DNA from: Gammaproteobacteria bacterium
GTDB taxonomy: Bacteria > Pseudomonadota > Gammaproteobacteria > Thiomicrospirales > Thiomicrospiraceae
DNA: 14,792 nucleotides
Assembly: GCA_013153955.1 (NCBI GenBank)
Contig: JAADDM010000027.1
Coordinates: 1-14,792 of the forward strand
Direction of reading: 5' to 3'
Shown here: positions 7,774 through 14,792 of the stretch, one piece after another
How the letters are laid out: each line of letters begins with the position of its first letter
Position numbering within the stretch: the first letter of the stretch is position 1
The notes under the pieces: model-generated
What the model was told of the DNA's origin: nothing
What the model saw: only the letters and a program-made list of their open reading frames with translations
The model's database searches: none
Program-made: the position numbers and the translations under genes

Positions 7774-8019
7774 CCTATCTCCCCTTTATTCCTCATTTTT
7801 TTCAGTTACCTTCCTAATCATGAAGAATGCCTGAAGAAATCTTGAATATCTTACGCAATCAGTACTTATCACTAGATGCCCTACAAAATTTATGGGATAC
7901 TCTTTCACACAAATTAAACCGAACCACCTAAGAATCGTCTCACTGCTTTAAAGGTAGACAAATAGGTCATTTAAATTTGAATAGAAATTTAAAAATTAAG
8001 GTCTTATAAGGACATCTCA
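7774..8019 (+). promoter_or_regulatory. Leader region of the lipoprotein gene, with AT-rich inverted repeat
   Basis: There is no gene between the ubiB hairpin and the lipoprotein start. A promoter candidate is TAGACA (7955-7960), 16 bases, then TTGAAT (7977-7982); it is moderate at best. TTTAAATTT (7970-7978) and AAATTTAAA (7985-7993) form a perfect 9-bp inverted repeat around GAATAG, overlapping that -10 box, so it could be an operator or an RNA hairpin. The ribosome binding site AAGGA (8008-8012) stands 7 bases before the ATG. The stretch 7774-7950 shows nothing else that I can recognise. Confidence 0.4.
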
Positions 8020-8703
8020 ATGAAAAAACTGCTGCTCATCGCCTCAATATTTTTACTGCTCAGTGCTTGTGCAAGCCCTTACCCACTGGGAATGGATGAA
8101 AAACAGTGGAATTCTCTCACCGCAGGCGAACGTAAAGCGCTATTACTCAAGCAACAGCAACAGCGTGCAGCACAACGATTAGTACAAATAAAAGCTGATG
8201 CGCGTGCTCGTGAACTCCGTATTAAGCAAGAGATGCTAGAGACCAAACGATTAGAAAAATTGTATGCAAACCCAAGAGATGGCAATGTTCTGATTGTCAA
8301 TTTACTGGGCGGAGAGCTACACCAAGGAAAACGTCAAAAACGTATTCTTGAGGCGTCTTATCAGATTGCCTTAGGCGAAACGAAAAAGATCAAGATAAGC
8401 CTTGAGGATAAAAAGAAACATTACACCACTTCTGAAACAGCCTATTTAACATATGATCAAAATGGCAATGGGGTTTACCTCTACTTAGATAACCCCAACT
8501 ACAGTCATAATCGACGACGCGTTGCCCTATTAAGAGATGGTCACTGGCGCTGCGGGAGTAACTACACCAAAAGTTTGCACGGCTCTTATGAAAAACTGGT
8601 CGGTGTACAGGTCTTTGTGAAAGAGAAAGGAGAGCGCTGTCATAGCAGGCACGCTCCAAACCGATATGAATCGCGTGACGATCAAAATTACCGCCGCTAT
8701 TAG
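8020..8703 (+). CDS. Hypothetical outer-membrane lipoprotein
   Basis: I do not recognise this 227-residue protein. It begins with a lipoprotein signal peptide (MKKLLLIASIFLLL) and a lipobox LSAC, with Cys17 the lipidated residue. There is no Asp at +2, so outer-membrane sorting by Lol is expected. Next comes YPLGMDEKQWNSLTAGERKA (21-40), then a long charged helix with a glutamine run (KQQQQ, 44-48) up to about 82. The C-terminal half (88-205) looks like a small beta-rich domain with alternating strands (GVYLYLDN, GVQVFVKEK) and two cysteines (178, 207) that could form a disulfide. The tail is rich in Arg and Tyr, and the whole protein is basic. It has a good Shine-Dalgarno (AAGGA) and appears monocistronic. 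A role in the envelope is likely from location only; no function is proposed. Confidence 0.85.
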   Translation: MKKLLLIASIFLLLSACASPYPLGMDEKQWNSLTAGERKALLLKQQQQRAAQRLVQIKADARARELRIKQEMLETKRLEKLYANPRDGNVLIVNLLGGELHQGKRQKRILEASYQIALGETKKIKISLEDKKKHYTTSETAYLTYDQNGNGVYLYLDNPNYSHNRRRVALLRDGHWRCGSNYTKSLHGSYEKLVGVQVFVKEKGERCHSRHAPNRYESRDDQNYRRY

Positions 8704-8706
8704 CCC

Positions 8707-8743
8707 CCCTTTTTTGGGTACGGATTGTCAGCTGACAAAAGGG
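8707..8743. terminator. Possible bidirectional terminator between convergent genes
   Basis: CCCTTTT (8707-8713) can pair with AAAAGGG (8737-8743), and the perfect 14-base palindrome TTGTCAGCTGACAA (8725-8738) lies inside. The plus-strand gene ends at 8703 and the minus-strand murU ends at 8781, so a shared terminator would sit here. T-rich tracts occur at 8710-8715 but not cleanly after a stem on either strand; confidence is modest. Confidence 0.4.
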
Positions 8744-8780
8744 AGGATGAGCTTCTTTAAAATATGTTAATTGATCATCT

Positions 8781-9524
8781 TCATGAAATTGAATGGGCGC
8801 AGACATCCTGCTCTGTCGCCTGAAGACGTTCAAACGTGCCCACATCAGACCAGTAACCTTGATAAAGTTCACCGGTCACCTTACCAGACTGCATCGCCTT
8901 TCGTAGTGAAGGAGCAAGCTTAATAAAGCCGACCTCCATCCCCTTAAATAATGAGGGAGACAATATACTCACTCCCGAAAAGGTGAACTTACCCGTTTCA
9001 GAAACAGCCCCTTGAGCCTCAAGGCCAAAATCGCCCTTTGCGTTATGCGCTGGACTCTCAACCAAAACGAGGTGTGCCTGTTTAGCCTCTATTTGCGAAA
9101 GTTCACGCGCCCGCTCAATCAAAGGGGCAAACGGCATATCAGAATAAACATCGCCATTAATAACCAAAAAGGCTTGATCACCCAGCAGTGGCAGTGCCTG
9201 AATAATCCCCCCTGCGGTTTCCAACCCGCCTTCAGGCTCTGCGGAGTAGTGAATGGTCACCCCCCAACGTTGACCATCCCCTAAAGCACGCTCAAGTTGC
9301 TCGCCTAACCACGCATGATTAATGACGATTTCAGTCACCCCAGCTTTGGCCAGTTTCTCAATATGATATTCAATTAAGGGCTTGCCACACACGGGGACTA
9401 ATGGCTTAGGGAGGGTATCAGTCAGCGGACGCATTCGACTGCCACGACCTGCGGCAAGAATCATCGCTTTAATATTCGTGTGCGGTCTATCGGAAGGGGA
9501 ATTATCAGGGGGTTGAATGTTCAT
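8781..9524 (-). CDS. murU: MurU, N-acetylmuramate alpha-1-phosphate uridylyltransferase
   Basis: MurU transfers UMP from UTP to MurNAc-1-phosphate, giving UDP-MurNAc in the peptidoglycan salvage route that bypasses MurA. The protein has 247 residues. The sugar-nucleotidyltransferase signature LAAGRGSRMRPLTDTLPKPL spans 23-42. GKPLIEYHIEKL follows at 47-58, the metal-binding NGD at 123-125, and YWSDVGTFERL near the C-terminus. The usual family start is close to KAMILAAG, so this protein carries about 18 extra N-terminal residues (MNIQPPDNSPSDRPHTNI). The frame offers no start codon between the ATG at 9524 and the Met inside KAMIL, so the extension seems real. The start lies 42 bases after the amgK stop, as in the amgK-murU pairs of Pseudomonas. 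By sequence alone a glucose-1-phosphate thymidylyltransferase-like enzyme is possible; the amgK neighbour decides. Confidence 0.9.
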   Translation of the reverse strand: MNIQPPDNSPSDRPHTNIKAMILAAGRGSRMRPLTDTLPKPLVPVCGKPLIEYHIEKLAKAGVTEIVINHAWLGEQLERALGDGQRWGVTIHYSAEPEGGLETAGGIIQALPLLGDQAFLVINGDVYSDMPFAPLIERARELSQIEAKQAHLVLVESPAHNAKGDFGLEAQGAVSETGKFTFSGVSILSPSLFKGMEVGFIKLAPSLRKAMQSGKVTGELYQGYWSDVGTFERLQATEQDVCAHSIS

Positions 9525-9566
9525 CTATGACTCAATCGTTGTGTAGGGATACGGTAGTTATTTAGC

Positions 9567-10616
9567 TTATCGGCTACTCAATATTAAAGTATGTGGCAGC
9601 ACTTTATCTTCGACTAAACGCACCAAGTCAGTCATTTCACTGTATTGAGAACCCACTTCCACAATATAGTCTAAGGTTTGTGGAATATCATTTAAATAGC
9701 CGTCTTTACCATCTCGATGATTCAAGCGTGCAAAAATCCCAGCGGCTTTAAGGTGACGCTGAATGCCCATCCAGTCCATCGACTTTTGAAAGCCTTGCCA
9801 TTCATCTTTGGCCGTCAGATTGACGGAACAGAGTTGCAAAAAATAACTTCTCTGCCACTCTTTTACCTGCTCCGCAGGCCAAGCGATGTAGCAGTCTCTT
9901 AACAGAGAGACGGCATCATAGGTTAACGCGCCTTTAACCGCATCCTGAAAATCTAACACGCCAGGATTATCTTGCTCGGTGACCATTAAGTTACGGCTAT
10001 GGTAATCACGGTGCACATAGACTTGCGGCTGCGCCATGGCTGAACGCTGTAATAAAGTTTGAACGCTTAACCAGTTTTGGCGCTCTAATTTTCCAATAGA
10101 CCCTTGTAAGTGCGTGCCAATCAACCAATCAGGAAATAGGTTCATCTCCGTTTCAAGTAAGGCACGATCATAAACAGGCAGCTGCTCTGCTGCAGATTGG
10201 CCATTGGTTTGCAAACGTACCAGAGCACTCAGTGCATCTTGATAAAGCTGATCCGCTTTAGACTCAGTAGCCTCTTCTAGTACTGAAAGGTAGGTGATAT
10301 TCCCCAAATCAGTTAACAGTAAAAACCCCAAGTCCAAATCATGTGCCAGTACCTTAGGAACTTGTAACCCCATCTCAATCAGCTGTTCAGAAACGGTTAT
10401 GAAAGGGCGACTGTCCTCATGTTCAACAGGCGCATCCATAATAATATAGGAGGTAGGGTCGGCAATACCGCTGGTCACCGTCACTCTAAAATAGCGTCTA
10501 AAGCTCGCATCACTGGATGCTGGAACAGGCGTTGAAAAAGAGGTGTCGGTTGCTTCATTTAGCAATAAGGGCTGGCGTGCGAGCCAATCTAACAGTAATT
10601 GAAATCTTTCAGTCAT
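9567..10616 (-). CDS. amgK: AmgK, anomeric MurNAc/GlcNAc kinase
   Basis: AmgK phosphorylates recovered MurNAc (and GlcNAc) at the anomeric hydroxyl, making the substrate of MurU in cell-wall recycling. The 349-residue protein belongs to the aminoglycoside-phosphotransferase (APH) fold. The N-lobe contains SDASFRRYFRV (35-45), typical of this subfamily, and YIIMDAP. The catalytic loop is VHRDYHSRN (201-209; Asp204, Asn209), and metal-binding LDFQDA (221-226; Asp222) is followed by YDAVSLLRDCY. The order amgK-murU next to divergent lptD-surA matches that in Pseudomonas. A near-consensus promoter lies just upstream (10661-10690), giving a leader of roughly 38 bases. Older annotations often call such proteins aminoglycoside phosphotransferase or choline kinase; nothing suggests drug modification here. 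Confidence 0.92.
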   Translation of the reverse strand: MTERFQLLLDWLARQPLLLNEATDTSFSTPVPASSDASFRRYFRVTVTSGIADPTSYIIMDAPVEHEDSRPFITVSEQLIEMGLQVPKVLAHDLDLGFLLLTDLGNITYLSVLEEATESKADQLYQDALSALVRLQTNGQSAAEQLPVYDRALLETEMNLFPDWLIGTHLQGSIGKLERQNWLSVQTLLQRSAMAQPQVYVHRDYHSRNLMVTEQDNPGVLDFQDAVKGALTYDAVSLLRDCYIAWPAEQVKEWQRSYFLQLCSVNLTAKDEWQGFQKSMDWMGIQRHLKAAGIFARLNHRDGKDGYLNDIPQTLDYIVEVGSQYSEMTDLVRLVEDKVLPHTLILSSR

Positions 10617-10660
10617 GGGGTCGATACTCGGTTAAAATAAGTTTTTACGAATAATTAGTG

Positions 10661-10690
10661 ATTATCCGCTTGAAGTCAAATGGATGTCAA
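10661..10690 (-). promoter_or_regulatory. Promoter of amgK-murU
   Basis: On the minus strand a perfect -35 box TTGACA (plus-strand 10685-10690) and a -10 box GATAAT (10661-10666, five of six consensus bases) are separated by 18 bases. Transcription would begin near 10654, about 38 bases before the amgK ATG at 10616. This is the best sigma-70-type promoter in the window. Confidence 0.7.
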
Positions 10691-10809
10691 ACGCTGAATT
10701 CATACCTAAACAGAATCTAACACCTAAAATGCAAAAACGACCTGTCATAGAACGCCCTTCAAACGACCCTATTATCTCGTCCATTGAGTGTCAATATTCA
10801 GGCTTCAAA

Positions 10810-13053
10810 ATGAAGTTGAAGTACTTGCTAAGCGTGATTCTACCACTCAGCCTGTACTCACTTAACCTTTCTGCAGTACAAGCCGCCTCTCAACGTTGTC
10901 AGCCCAGTTTAATTATACCTGCACACAGCCCTGCACCAGCAGCTTCAAAAACAGAACAGACAACACCCCCTTCAAAGCAAACCATTGAATCTGACAGCCT
11001 AAATCAGCCCTCAAAGGCCACGTACTTATTTGAAGGAAATGCCATTTTAAAACAACCAGGCCTGGTTGTTTCAAGCGACCAAATTACCTTTGATAAAACA
11101 CAGCAAACCGCACAATTTTCAGGTGATGTTGAGTTACGCCAAGACAAACTGCTTATTCAAGCTGACCACGCACAGCTTAATCAAGCCCTGCAGACCACTC
11201 AGCTTGAAAAAACCCGTTACCAAATATTGCCTTCTCGTATTCATGGGCGAGCAAAGGTAGTGGATATTGATGATACAAGCCATCAAACCATCCTAACCGA
11301 CGCCAGCTTAACCGCCTGTAAAGAGACCCCAGCACACGCTCCCGATTGGAAGCTCTCTTTTGAAACCTTGAAGATCGATAATGCCGCCCAACGCGCGATT
11401 GGTCACAATACCGTACTGCGCTTTAAACGTGTGCCCATTTTTTATACCCCCTATTTTGACTACCCTTTAAATGACAGAGCAACAGGCCTGCTCTTTCCTA
11501 AAACAGGGAGCTATAAATCGATTACTCAAACAAAATCGCTCCAGTATATTGCACTACCCTACTTTTTTAATATTGCATCCAACATAGACGATACCCTGAC
11601 CCTCATTCCGATGACTCAGCGTGGGCTTGCACTGGATAATGAATTTCGTTACCTCGGCCAAAATGGCCGCATAAATCATCGAACCTCGCTGAAAACAACC
11701 GTATTGCAAGATACCTTAGAGGCCGATCAAACCCGTTGGCGTGCCAGTATCAATGCCCAACAAAACTGGGGCGGCGGCTTTAGCAGTGACATTATCTGGC
11801 ACGAGGTTTCTGATGAAAACTTCTTTGCTGATATTCCCGTAGAAACGCACCTACAAACTGTTACACAAACGGCTCGACGCCTTGCCGTAAACTACCGCCA
11901 AGAGGGCTTACACGCTTATGCCCGTTTAATGGATACCCTACGCCTCCGTAATGCCCCACTTAACTATGAAAAATGGCCCGAGCTCGGCATAAACTATACC
12001 CATCAATCAGAAAACTTAGGGTATAGCCTACATGCCGATGCAACTGAATTCATCCTGCCTGATGTGACACACACCAAACCCGAAGCCTTAAGAGTTCACC
12101 TGTCACCTCAAGTGAGCTATAACACGCGCAACAGCTACAGTCATGTCACCGCCCAAATGATTGCCAACCAAACGCAATATCAGATGCATGATAATGGCTA
12201 CAACACCACAGGCAGTAACAGCCATACACGATTTATTCCGCAGTTCGCCGTACGCGCGGGGCTTATTTTTGAGCGTAATTTCGCATTCAGTGGTCAAGAC
12301 TATACACAGACTTTAGAGCCTGAAATTCAGTATCTATACACGCCCTACGAAGATCAATCCAACCTACCGCTGTTTGACACTGCCAATCGCAGCTTAGCGT
12401 TTAGCAACCTATTTGCGCTCAACCGCTTTACCGGTTCAGACAGAATCGGCGATGCCAATCAGGTATCAACCGCTTTAACCACAAAGCTACTGGATGCCAA
12501 AGGCCGCCAGCTTGCCCAAGCAGGCATCGGACAGATTCATTATTTAGACGATAGACGCGTCGCTTTGACAGGTACAAGCCTTCAAACAGATACGGCTTCT
12601 GATATTTTTATCACTGCGGGGATTAATTATTCATCTCTCTATTTTTCAACCACCGTACAAATGGCTCAAAAAACTGGGTTGCTCACCAATGCCAACAGCC
12701 GCCTTAAATATGAAACCAAACAACATAGTAATGTGATGCTGACTCACACCCTACAAAATAACGGCACGCTGTCTGAAATAGAAACCCTTAGCCTAGGAGC
12801 CTATACTCAGATTCATAATGACTGGCAGGTGGGTGCCTATAGTAACTATGACATCCGTAATCAACAGGTAAGAGAGACTCGCTTTGGATTGCGTTACGAT
12901 AGCTGCTGCTGGGCAACCGAAATTGTGGCGGAGCAGACACAACTTGAAAATGGTTTGTATAATGACTCCATCAAAATTCAATTTGAGCTAAAAGGCATCA
13001 GTACACCTGATAACGCCTTTAAAAAAGACTTAAACAGAAGGTTTAACTTTTAA
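10810..13053 (+). CDS. lptD: LptD, outer-membrane LPS translocon
   Basis: LptD is the beta-barrel that, with LptE, inserts lipopolysaccharide into the outer leaflet of the outer membrane. From the ATG at 10810 it has 747 residues and begins with a signal peptide (MKLKYLLSVILPLSLYSLNL, then SAVQA, cleavage likely before ASQRC). A periplasmic OstA/LptA-like domain spans about 70-190 (FEGNAILKQPGLVVSSDQIT), and the barrel follows with RATGLLFPKTG. The four disulfide cysteines known from E. coli LptD have counterparts: Cys30, Cys170 and the pair Cys699-Cys700. The frame stays open upstream to an ATG at 10684, which would put 42 polar residues before the signal peptide. I reject it because the extension is not signal-like and that ATG overlaps the -35 box of the amgK promoter. 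The Shine-Dalgarno is weak at both starts. surA follows after about 130 bases, as in most relatives. Confidence 0.96.
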   Translation: MKLKYLLSVILPLSLYSLNLSAVQAASQRCQPSLIIPAHSPAPAASKTEQTTPPSKQTIESDSLNQPSKATYLFEGNAILKQPGLVVSSDQITFDKTQQTAQFSGDVELRQDKLLIQADHAQLNQALQTTQLEKTRYQILPSRIHGRAKVVDIDDTSHQTILTDASLTACKETPAHAPDWKLSFETLKIDNAAQRAIGHNTVLRFKRVPIFYTPYFDYPLNDRATGLLFPKTGSYKSITQTKSLQYIALPYFFNIASNIDDTLTLIPMTQRGLALDNEFRYLGQNGRINHRTSLKTTVLQDTLEADQTRWRASINAQQNWGGGFSSDIIWHEVSDENFFADIPVETHLQTVTQTARRLAVNYRQEGLHAYARLMDTLRLRNAPLNYEKWPELGINYTHQSENLGYSLHADATEFILPDVTHTKPEALRVHLSPQVSYNTRNSYSHVTAQMIANQTQYQMHDNGYNTTGSNSHTRFIPQFAVRAGLIFERNFAFSGQDYTQTLEPEIQYLYTPYEDQSNLPLFDTANRSLAFSNLFALNRFTGSDRIGDANQVSTALTTKLLDAKGRQLAQAGIGQIHYLDDRRVALTGTSLQTDTASDIFITAGINYSSLYFSTTVQMAQKTGLLTNANSRLKYETKQHSNVMLTHTLQNNGTLSEIETLSLGAYTQIHNDWQVGAYSNYDIRNQQVRETRFGLRYDSCCWATEIVAEQTQLENGLYNDSIKIQFELKGISTPDNAFKKDLNRRFNF

Positions 13054-13081
13054 TTTGAACCAAATCCTTTAATATTTTGTA

Positions 13082-13115
13082 GACGTTTCAACGGGGAATA
13101 GCCCCTGTAAACGTC
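13082..13115 (+). other. Two-tier stem-loop between lptD and surA
   Basis: GACGTTT (13082-13088) pairs with AAACGTC (13109-13115). Inside, GGGG (13093-13096) pairs with CCCC (13102-13105) around the loop AATAG, with an unpaired internal loop between the stems. No U-tract follows, so it is not a clear intrinsic terminator. It starts 28 bases after the lptD stop and ends about 70 bases before surA; it may be an attenuator, a processing site or an operator. Confidence 0.45.
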
Positions 13116-13185
13116 GCAACAGTGATACACTTTAAACAGCCCATAGAACCCGAACTTTAAACTGGACATTTTGACTGGCACACGC

Positions 13186-14514
13186 ATGAAAAAAACAGAC
13201 ACATTAGGTACCTTTAGAACACGCTTTATCCAGCCCATCGCGCTAACAATCATGACCTCATTAGGGGTGCTCTCCGCCCCTCAAGTCATGGCAGAAGAAC
13301 ACCTTATTGACCGCATTGTTGCAGTCGTTAATGAGACCGTCATTTTAAAAAGTGAGCTCAATTCAAAAATGTACGCTAAAGCACAAGAGCTGGCAGCTAA
13401 AAATATTGCTGTACAAGATGTGGATGCCCTTCAAGCAAAAGTACTCGATAGCTTAATTCTTGAAAAACTACAACTGGACCGTGCTGCCCAAATTGGCTTA
13501 CAGGTTTCTGATGATGAGATTAATGAACAACTCCAAGCCATTGCACAACAGAACAACCTAACCTTAATGGCGCTTAGAAACCAACTCGACATTGAACTCC
13601 CTAACGGGTTTCAAAAAATTCGCCAGCAAATTAAGACTAAATTGATGATTCAGAAACTGCGTGAAGCAGAGGTCATTAGCAAAGCCCAAGTCTCTGAAAA
13701 TGAAGTCAGTAACTTTTTGACACGTGAAGCCCTTGAAAAAAGTCAGGTTCAAGTTGCTTTAGGCCACATTTTAATTGCACTCCCTGAATCAGCTACTCCC
13801 AAGCAACGCGAAACCGCACTGGAAGAGGCAAAATCTATTCATAAACGTCTCTTAGCAGGAGAGGACTTCAGTCAACTGGCCGTTAGGCACTCTGATGGGG
13901 GTAAAGCCCTTAATGGTGGCTTACTTGGCTGGTTAAATAAAGAGGAAGTTCCCACCTTCTTTGCAGATGCAATCGAACACTTGTCTCCAGGTCAAATAAG
14001 TGAATTGATTCAAAGCCCAAGTGGTTTTCATATCATCAAACTCATTGGCCAACGCGATGTCGGTATTCAGTTAATTAATGAGTACCATCTTCACCGCTTT
14101 ATTATTTTAAGTGATAACACGCGTGGACAATCCGCACCACAGCATATCTCGCAAGAGGTTGAGTCCATGAAAAGCCTTGAGGACTTCAAAGCCCTAGCGG
14201 GTCTGTATCCTGATACCCCACCTGAGTTGAATGCCAAAAGCGATTTGGGATGGAAAAAACTTGAGCAGATTCCAGCGGTTATTCAAGAGGACATTCAAAC
14301 GCTAGATGTTAATCGCGCTCTACCAGCTCTAGCAACCGATAAAGGCTGGATGATTCTTTTCTTAGAGGACAAGCGTGTCGTAGACAGCAATTCTAAAAAT
14401 AAGACACAAGAAGCGATTCAAACGATTCGTATGCGTAAAGCCAATTCGATGTTTGATCTCTGGTTAAGAAGACTGAAAGATGAAGCCTTTATTGAAGTGC
14501 ATCTAAATAATTAA
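13186..14514 (+). CDS. surA: SurA, periplasmic chaperone / parvulin-type prolyl isomerase
   Basis: SurA escorts unfolded outer-membrane proteins, LptD among them, to the BAM complex. From the ATG at 13186 it has 442 residues. The signal peptide runs to about residue 36 (h-region PIALTIMTSLGVLSA, cleavage VMA-EE). The SurA N domain (about 38-180) begins LIDRIVAVVNETVILKSEL. The first parvulin domain (about 189-290) has all the hallmarks: GHILIAL, HSDGGKALNGGLLGW, the FADAIEHLSPGQIS helix and SGFHIIKL. The second (about 299-397) is poor: HLHRFIIL and SDLGW remain, but the glycine-rich loop and the aromatic residues after it are lost. A C-terminal helix (405-442) completes the core. A TTG at 13171 would add five residues; ATG is preferred. 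Length is close to E. coli SurA (428). Confidence 0.95.
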   Translation: MKKTDTLGTFRTRFIQPIALTIMTSLGVLSAPQVMAEEHLIDRIVAVVNETVILKSELNSKMYAKAQELAAKNIAVQDVDALQAKVLDSLILEKLQLDRAAQIGLQVSDDEINEQLQAIAQQNNLTLMALRNQLDIELPNGFQKIRQQIKTKLMIQKLREAEVISKAQVSENEVSNFLTREALEKSQVQVALGHILIALPESATPKQRETALEEAKSIHKRLLAGEDFSQLAVRHSDGGKALNGGLLGWLNKEEVPTFFADAIEHLSPGQISELIQSPSGFHIIKLIGQRDVGIQLINEYHLHRFIILSDNTRGQSAPQHISQEVESMKSLEDFKALAGLYPDTPPELNAKSDLGWKKLEQIPAVIQEDIQTLDVNRALPALATDKGWMILFLEDKRVVDSNSKNKTQEAIQTIRMRKANSMFDLWLRRLKDEAFIEVHLNN

Positions 14515-14551
14515 AACCCGATCCTCTTTGATCAATGAAGAACCGATGCCT

Positions 14552-14595
14552 CGCCTGCTAGCACGCCTACTGCGCTAGCAGGCGTTTGCTTTTTT
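14552..14595 (+). terminator. Rho-independent terminator after surA
   Basis: CGCCTGCTAGC (14552-14562) and GCTAGCAGGCG (14574-14584) form a perfect 11-bp, GC-rich stem with an 11-base loop, followed by TTTGCTTTTTT. It lies 38 bases after the surA stop. It implies that pdxA, usually in the same operon as surA, is here largely transcribed from its own promoter between 14596 and 14712, where I see only weak boxes. Confidence 0.88.
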
Positions 14596-14712
14596 AAAAC
14601 ATGGTACTTTGAAACATTAATCAGGTCTGTCCATCAGAAAACATTCAGCCTTTGCTAAGCTGTTAAGTGACAACCCGATACTCTAACCCTTAAATATAAA
14701 ACGGAATATATC

Positions 14713-14792
14713 ATGACTCAAAGATTGGTCATCACCTCTGGAGAGCCTGCTGGAATTGGGCCTGACTTAGTCCTTCAACTGGCACAATCAGA
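14713..14792 (+). CDS. pdxA: 4-hydroxythreonine-4-phosphate dehydrogenase PdxA (5' end only)
   Basis: The first 26 codons are in the window. PdxA oxidises 4-phosphohydroxy-L-threonine in the DXP-dependent route to pyridoxal phosphate. The visible N-terminus, MTQRLVITSGEPAGIGPDLV, is the characteristic start of the family (SGEPAGIGP). The position after surA matches the surA-pdxA-ksgA order common in Gammaproteobacteria. CGGAA lies about 8 bases before the ATG as a modest ribosome binding site. The strong terminator between surA and this gene argues for a separate promoter. Confidence 0.92.
   Translation, partial: MTQRLVITSGEPAGIGPDLVLQLAQS

Noticed and set aside
7720..8019. tatA or another small gene after ubiB
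   Set aside because: No open frame with a ribosome binding site and a hydrophobic N-terminus is present; only tiny frames occur.
8390..8872. 160-codon open frame on the minus strand across the lipoprotein 3' end
   Set aside because: It runs antisense through the lipoprotein gene and into the end of murU, has no recognisable domain, and its composition looks random. The plus-strand gene has a signal peptide and a good ribosome binding site.
10741..10780. Sigma-E-like promoter for lptD (AGAACG ... TCTCG), or TATTAT as a -10 box
   Set aside because: The match to GGAACTT/TCTGA is weak and no proper -35 supports TATTAT at 10770-10775; not above chance.
13171..13185. Longer surA from TTG at 13171
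   Set aside because: It would add only MTGTR before a normal signal peptide; the ATG at 13186 is the simpler start.

Overview
This is an ordinary chromosomal housekeeping region of a gammaproteobacterium. Gene content and local order (dapF-DUF484-xerC; hslU-DUF971-ubiE-ubiJ-ubiB; amgK-murU next to lptD-surA-pdxA) match that class. The moderate G+C content and protein style would fit a Thiomicrospira/Hydrogenovibrio-like sulphur oxidiser, but the genus is only a guess. I see no tRNA, rRNA, CRISPR array, insertion sequence or prophage gene.

Layout. Bases 1-2523 hold a minus-strand cluster: dapF, then DUF484 (8-base overlap), then xerC, which runs off the left edge just after its catalytic tyrosine. 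A divergent intergenic region (2524-2789) separates it from a plus-strand run: hslU, a DUF971 protein, ubiE, ubiJ and ubiB (2790-7719). This run covers the unfoldase of the HslUV protease and three aerobic ubiquinone genes. A 300-base gap with a strong hairpin follows, then an unrecognised outer-membrane-type lipoprotein (8020-8703). Convergent to it lies amgK-murU (10616 back to 8781), the cell-wall sugar salvage pair that turns MurNAc into UDP-MurNAc. Diverging from amgK is the outer-membrane block: lptD (LPS insertion), surA (periplasmic chaperone that helps LptD and other porins fold), a clear rho-independent terminator, and the first 26 codons of pdxA (vitamin B6 synthesis).

The genes mainly serve envelope construction and recycling (DapF, AmgK, MurU, LptD, SurA, a lipoprotein), quinone synthesis (UbiE, UbiJ, UbiB), proteolysis (HslU) and chromosome dimer resolution (XerC).

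I found no convincing new system. The points most worth a second look are: hslU without an adjacent hslV, with the usual upstream cluster inverted; a SurA whose second parvulin domain looks degraded while the first looks intact; a near-consensus amgK promoter lying inside the long reading of lptD; competing inverted repeats between ubiE and ubiJ; and a perfect 9-bp inverted repeat in front of the orphan lipoprotein.
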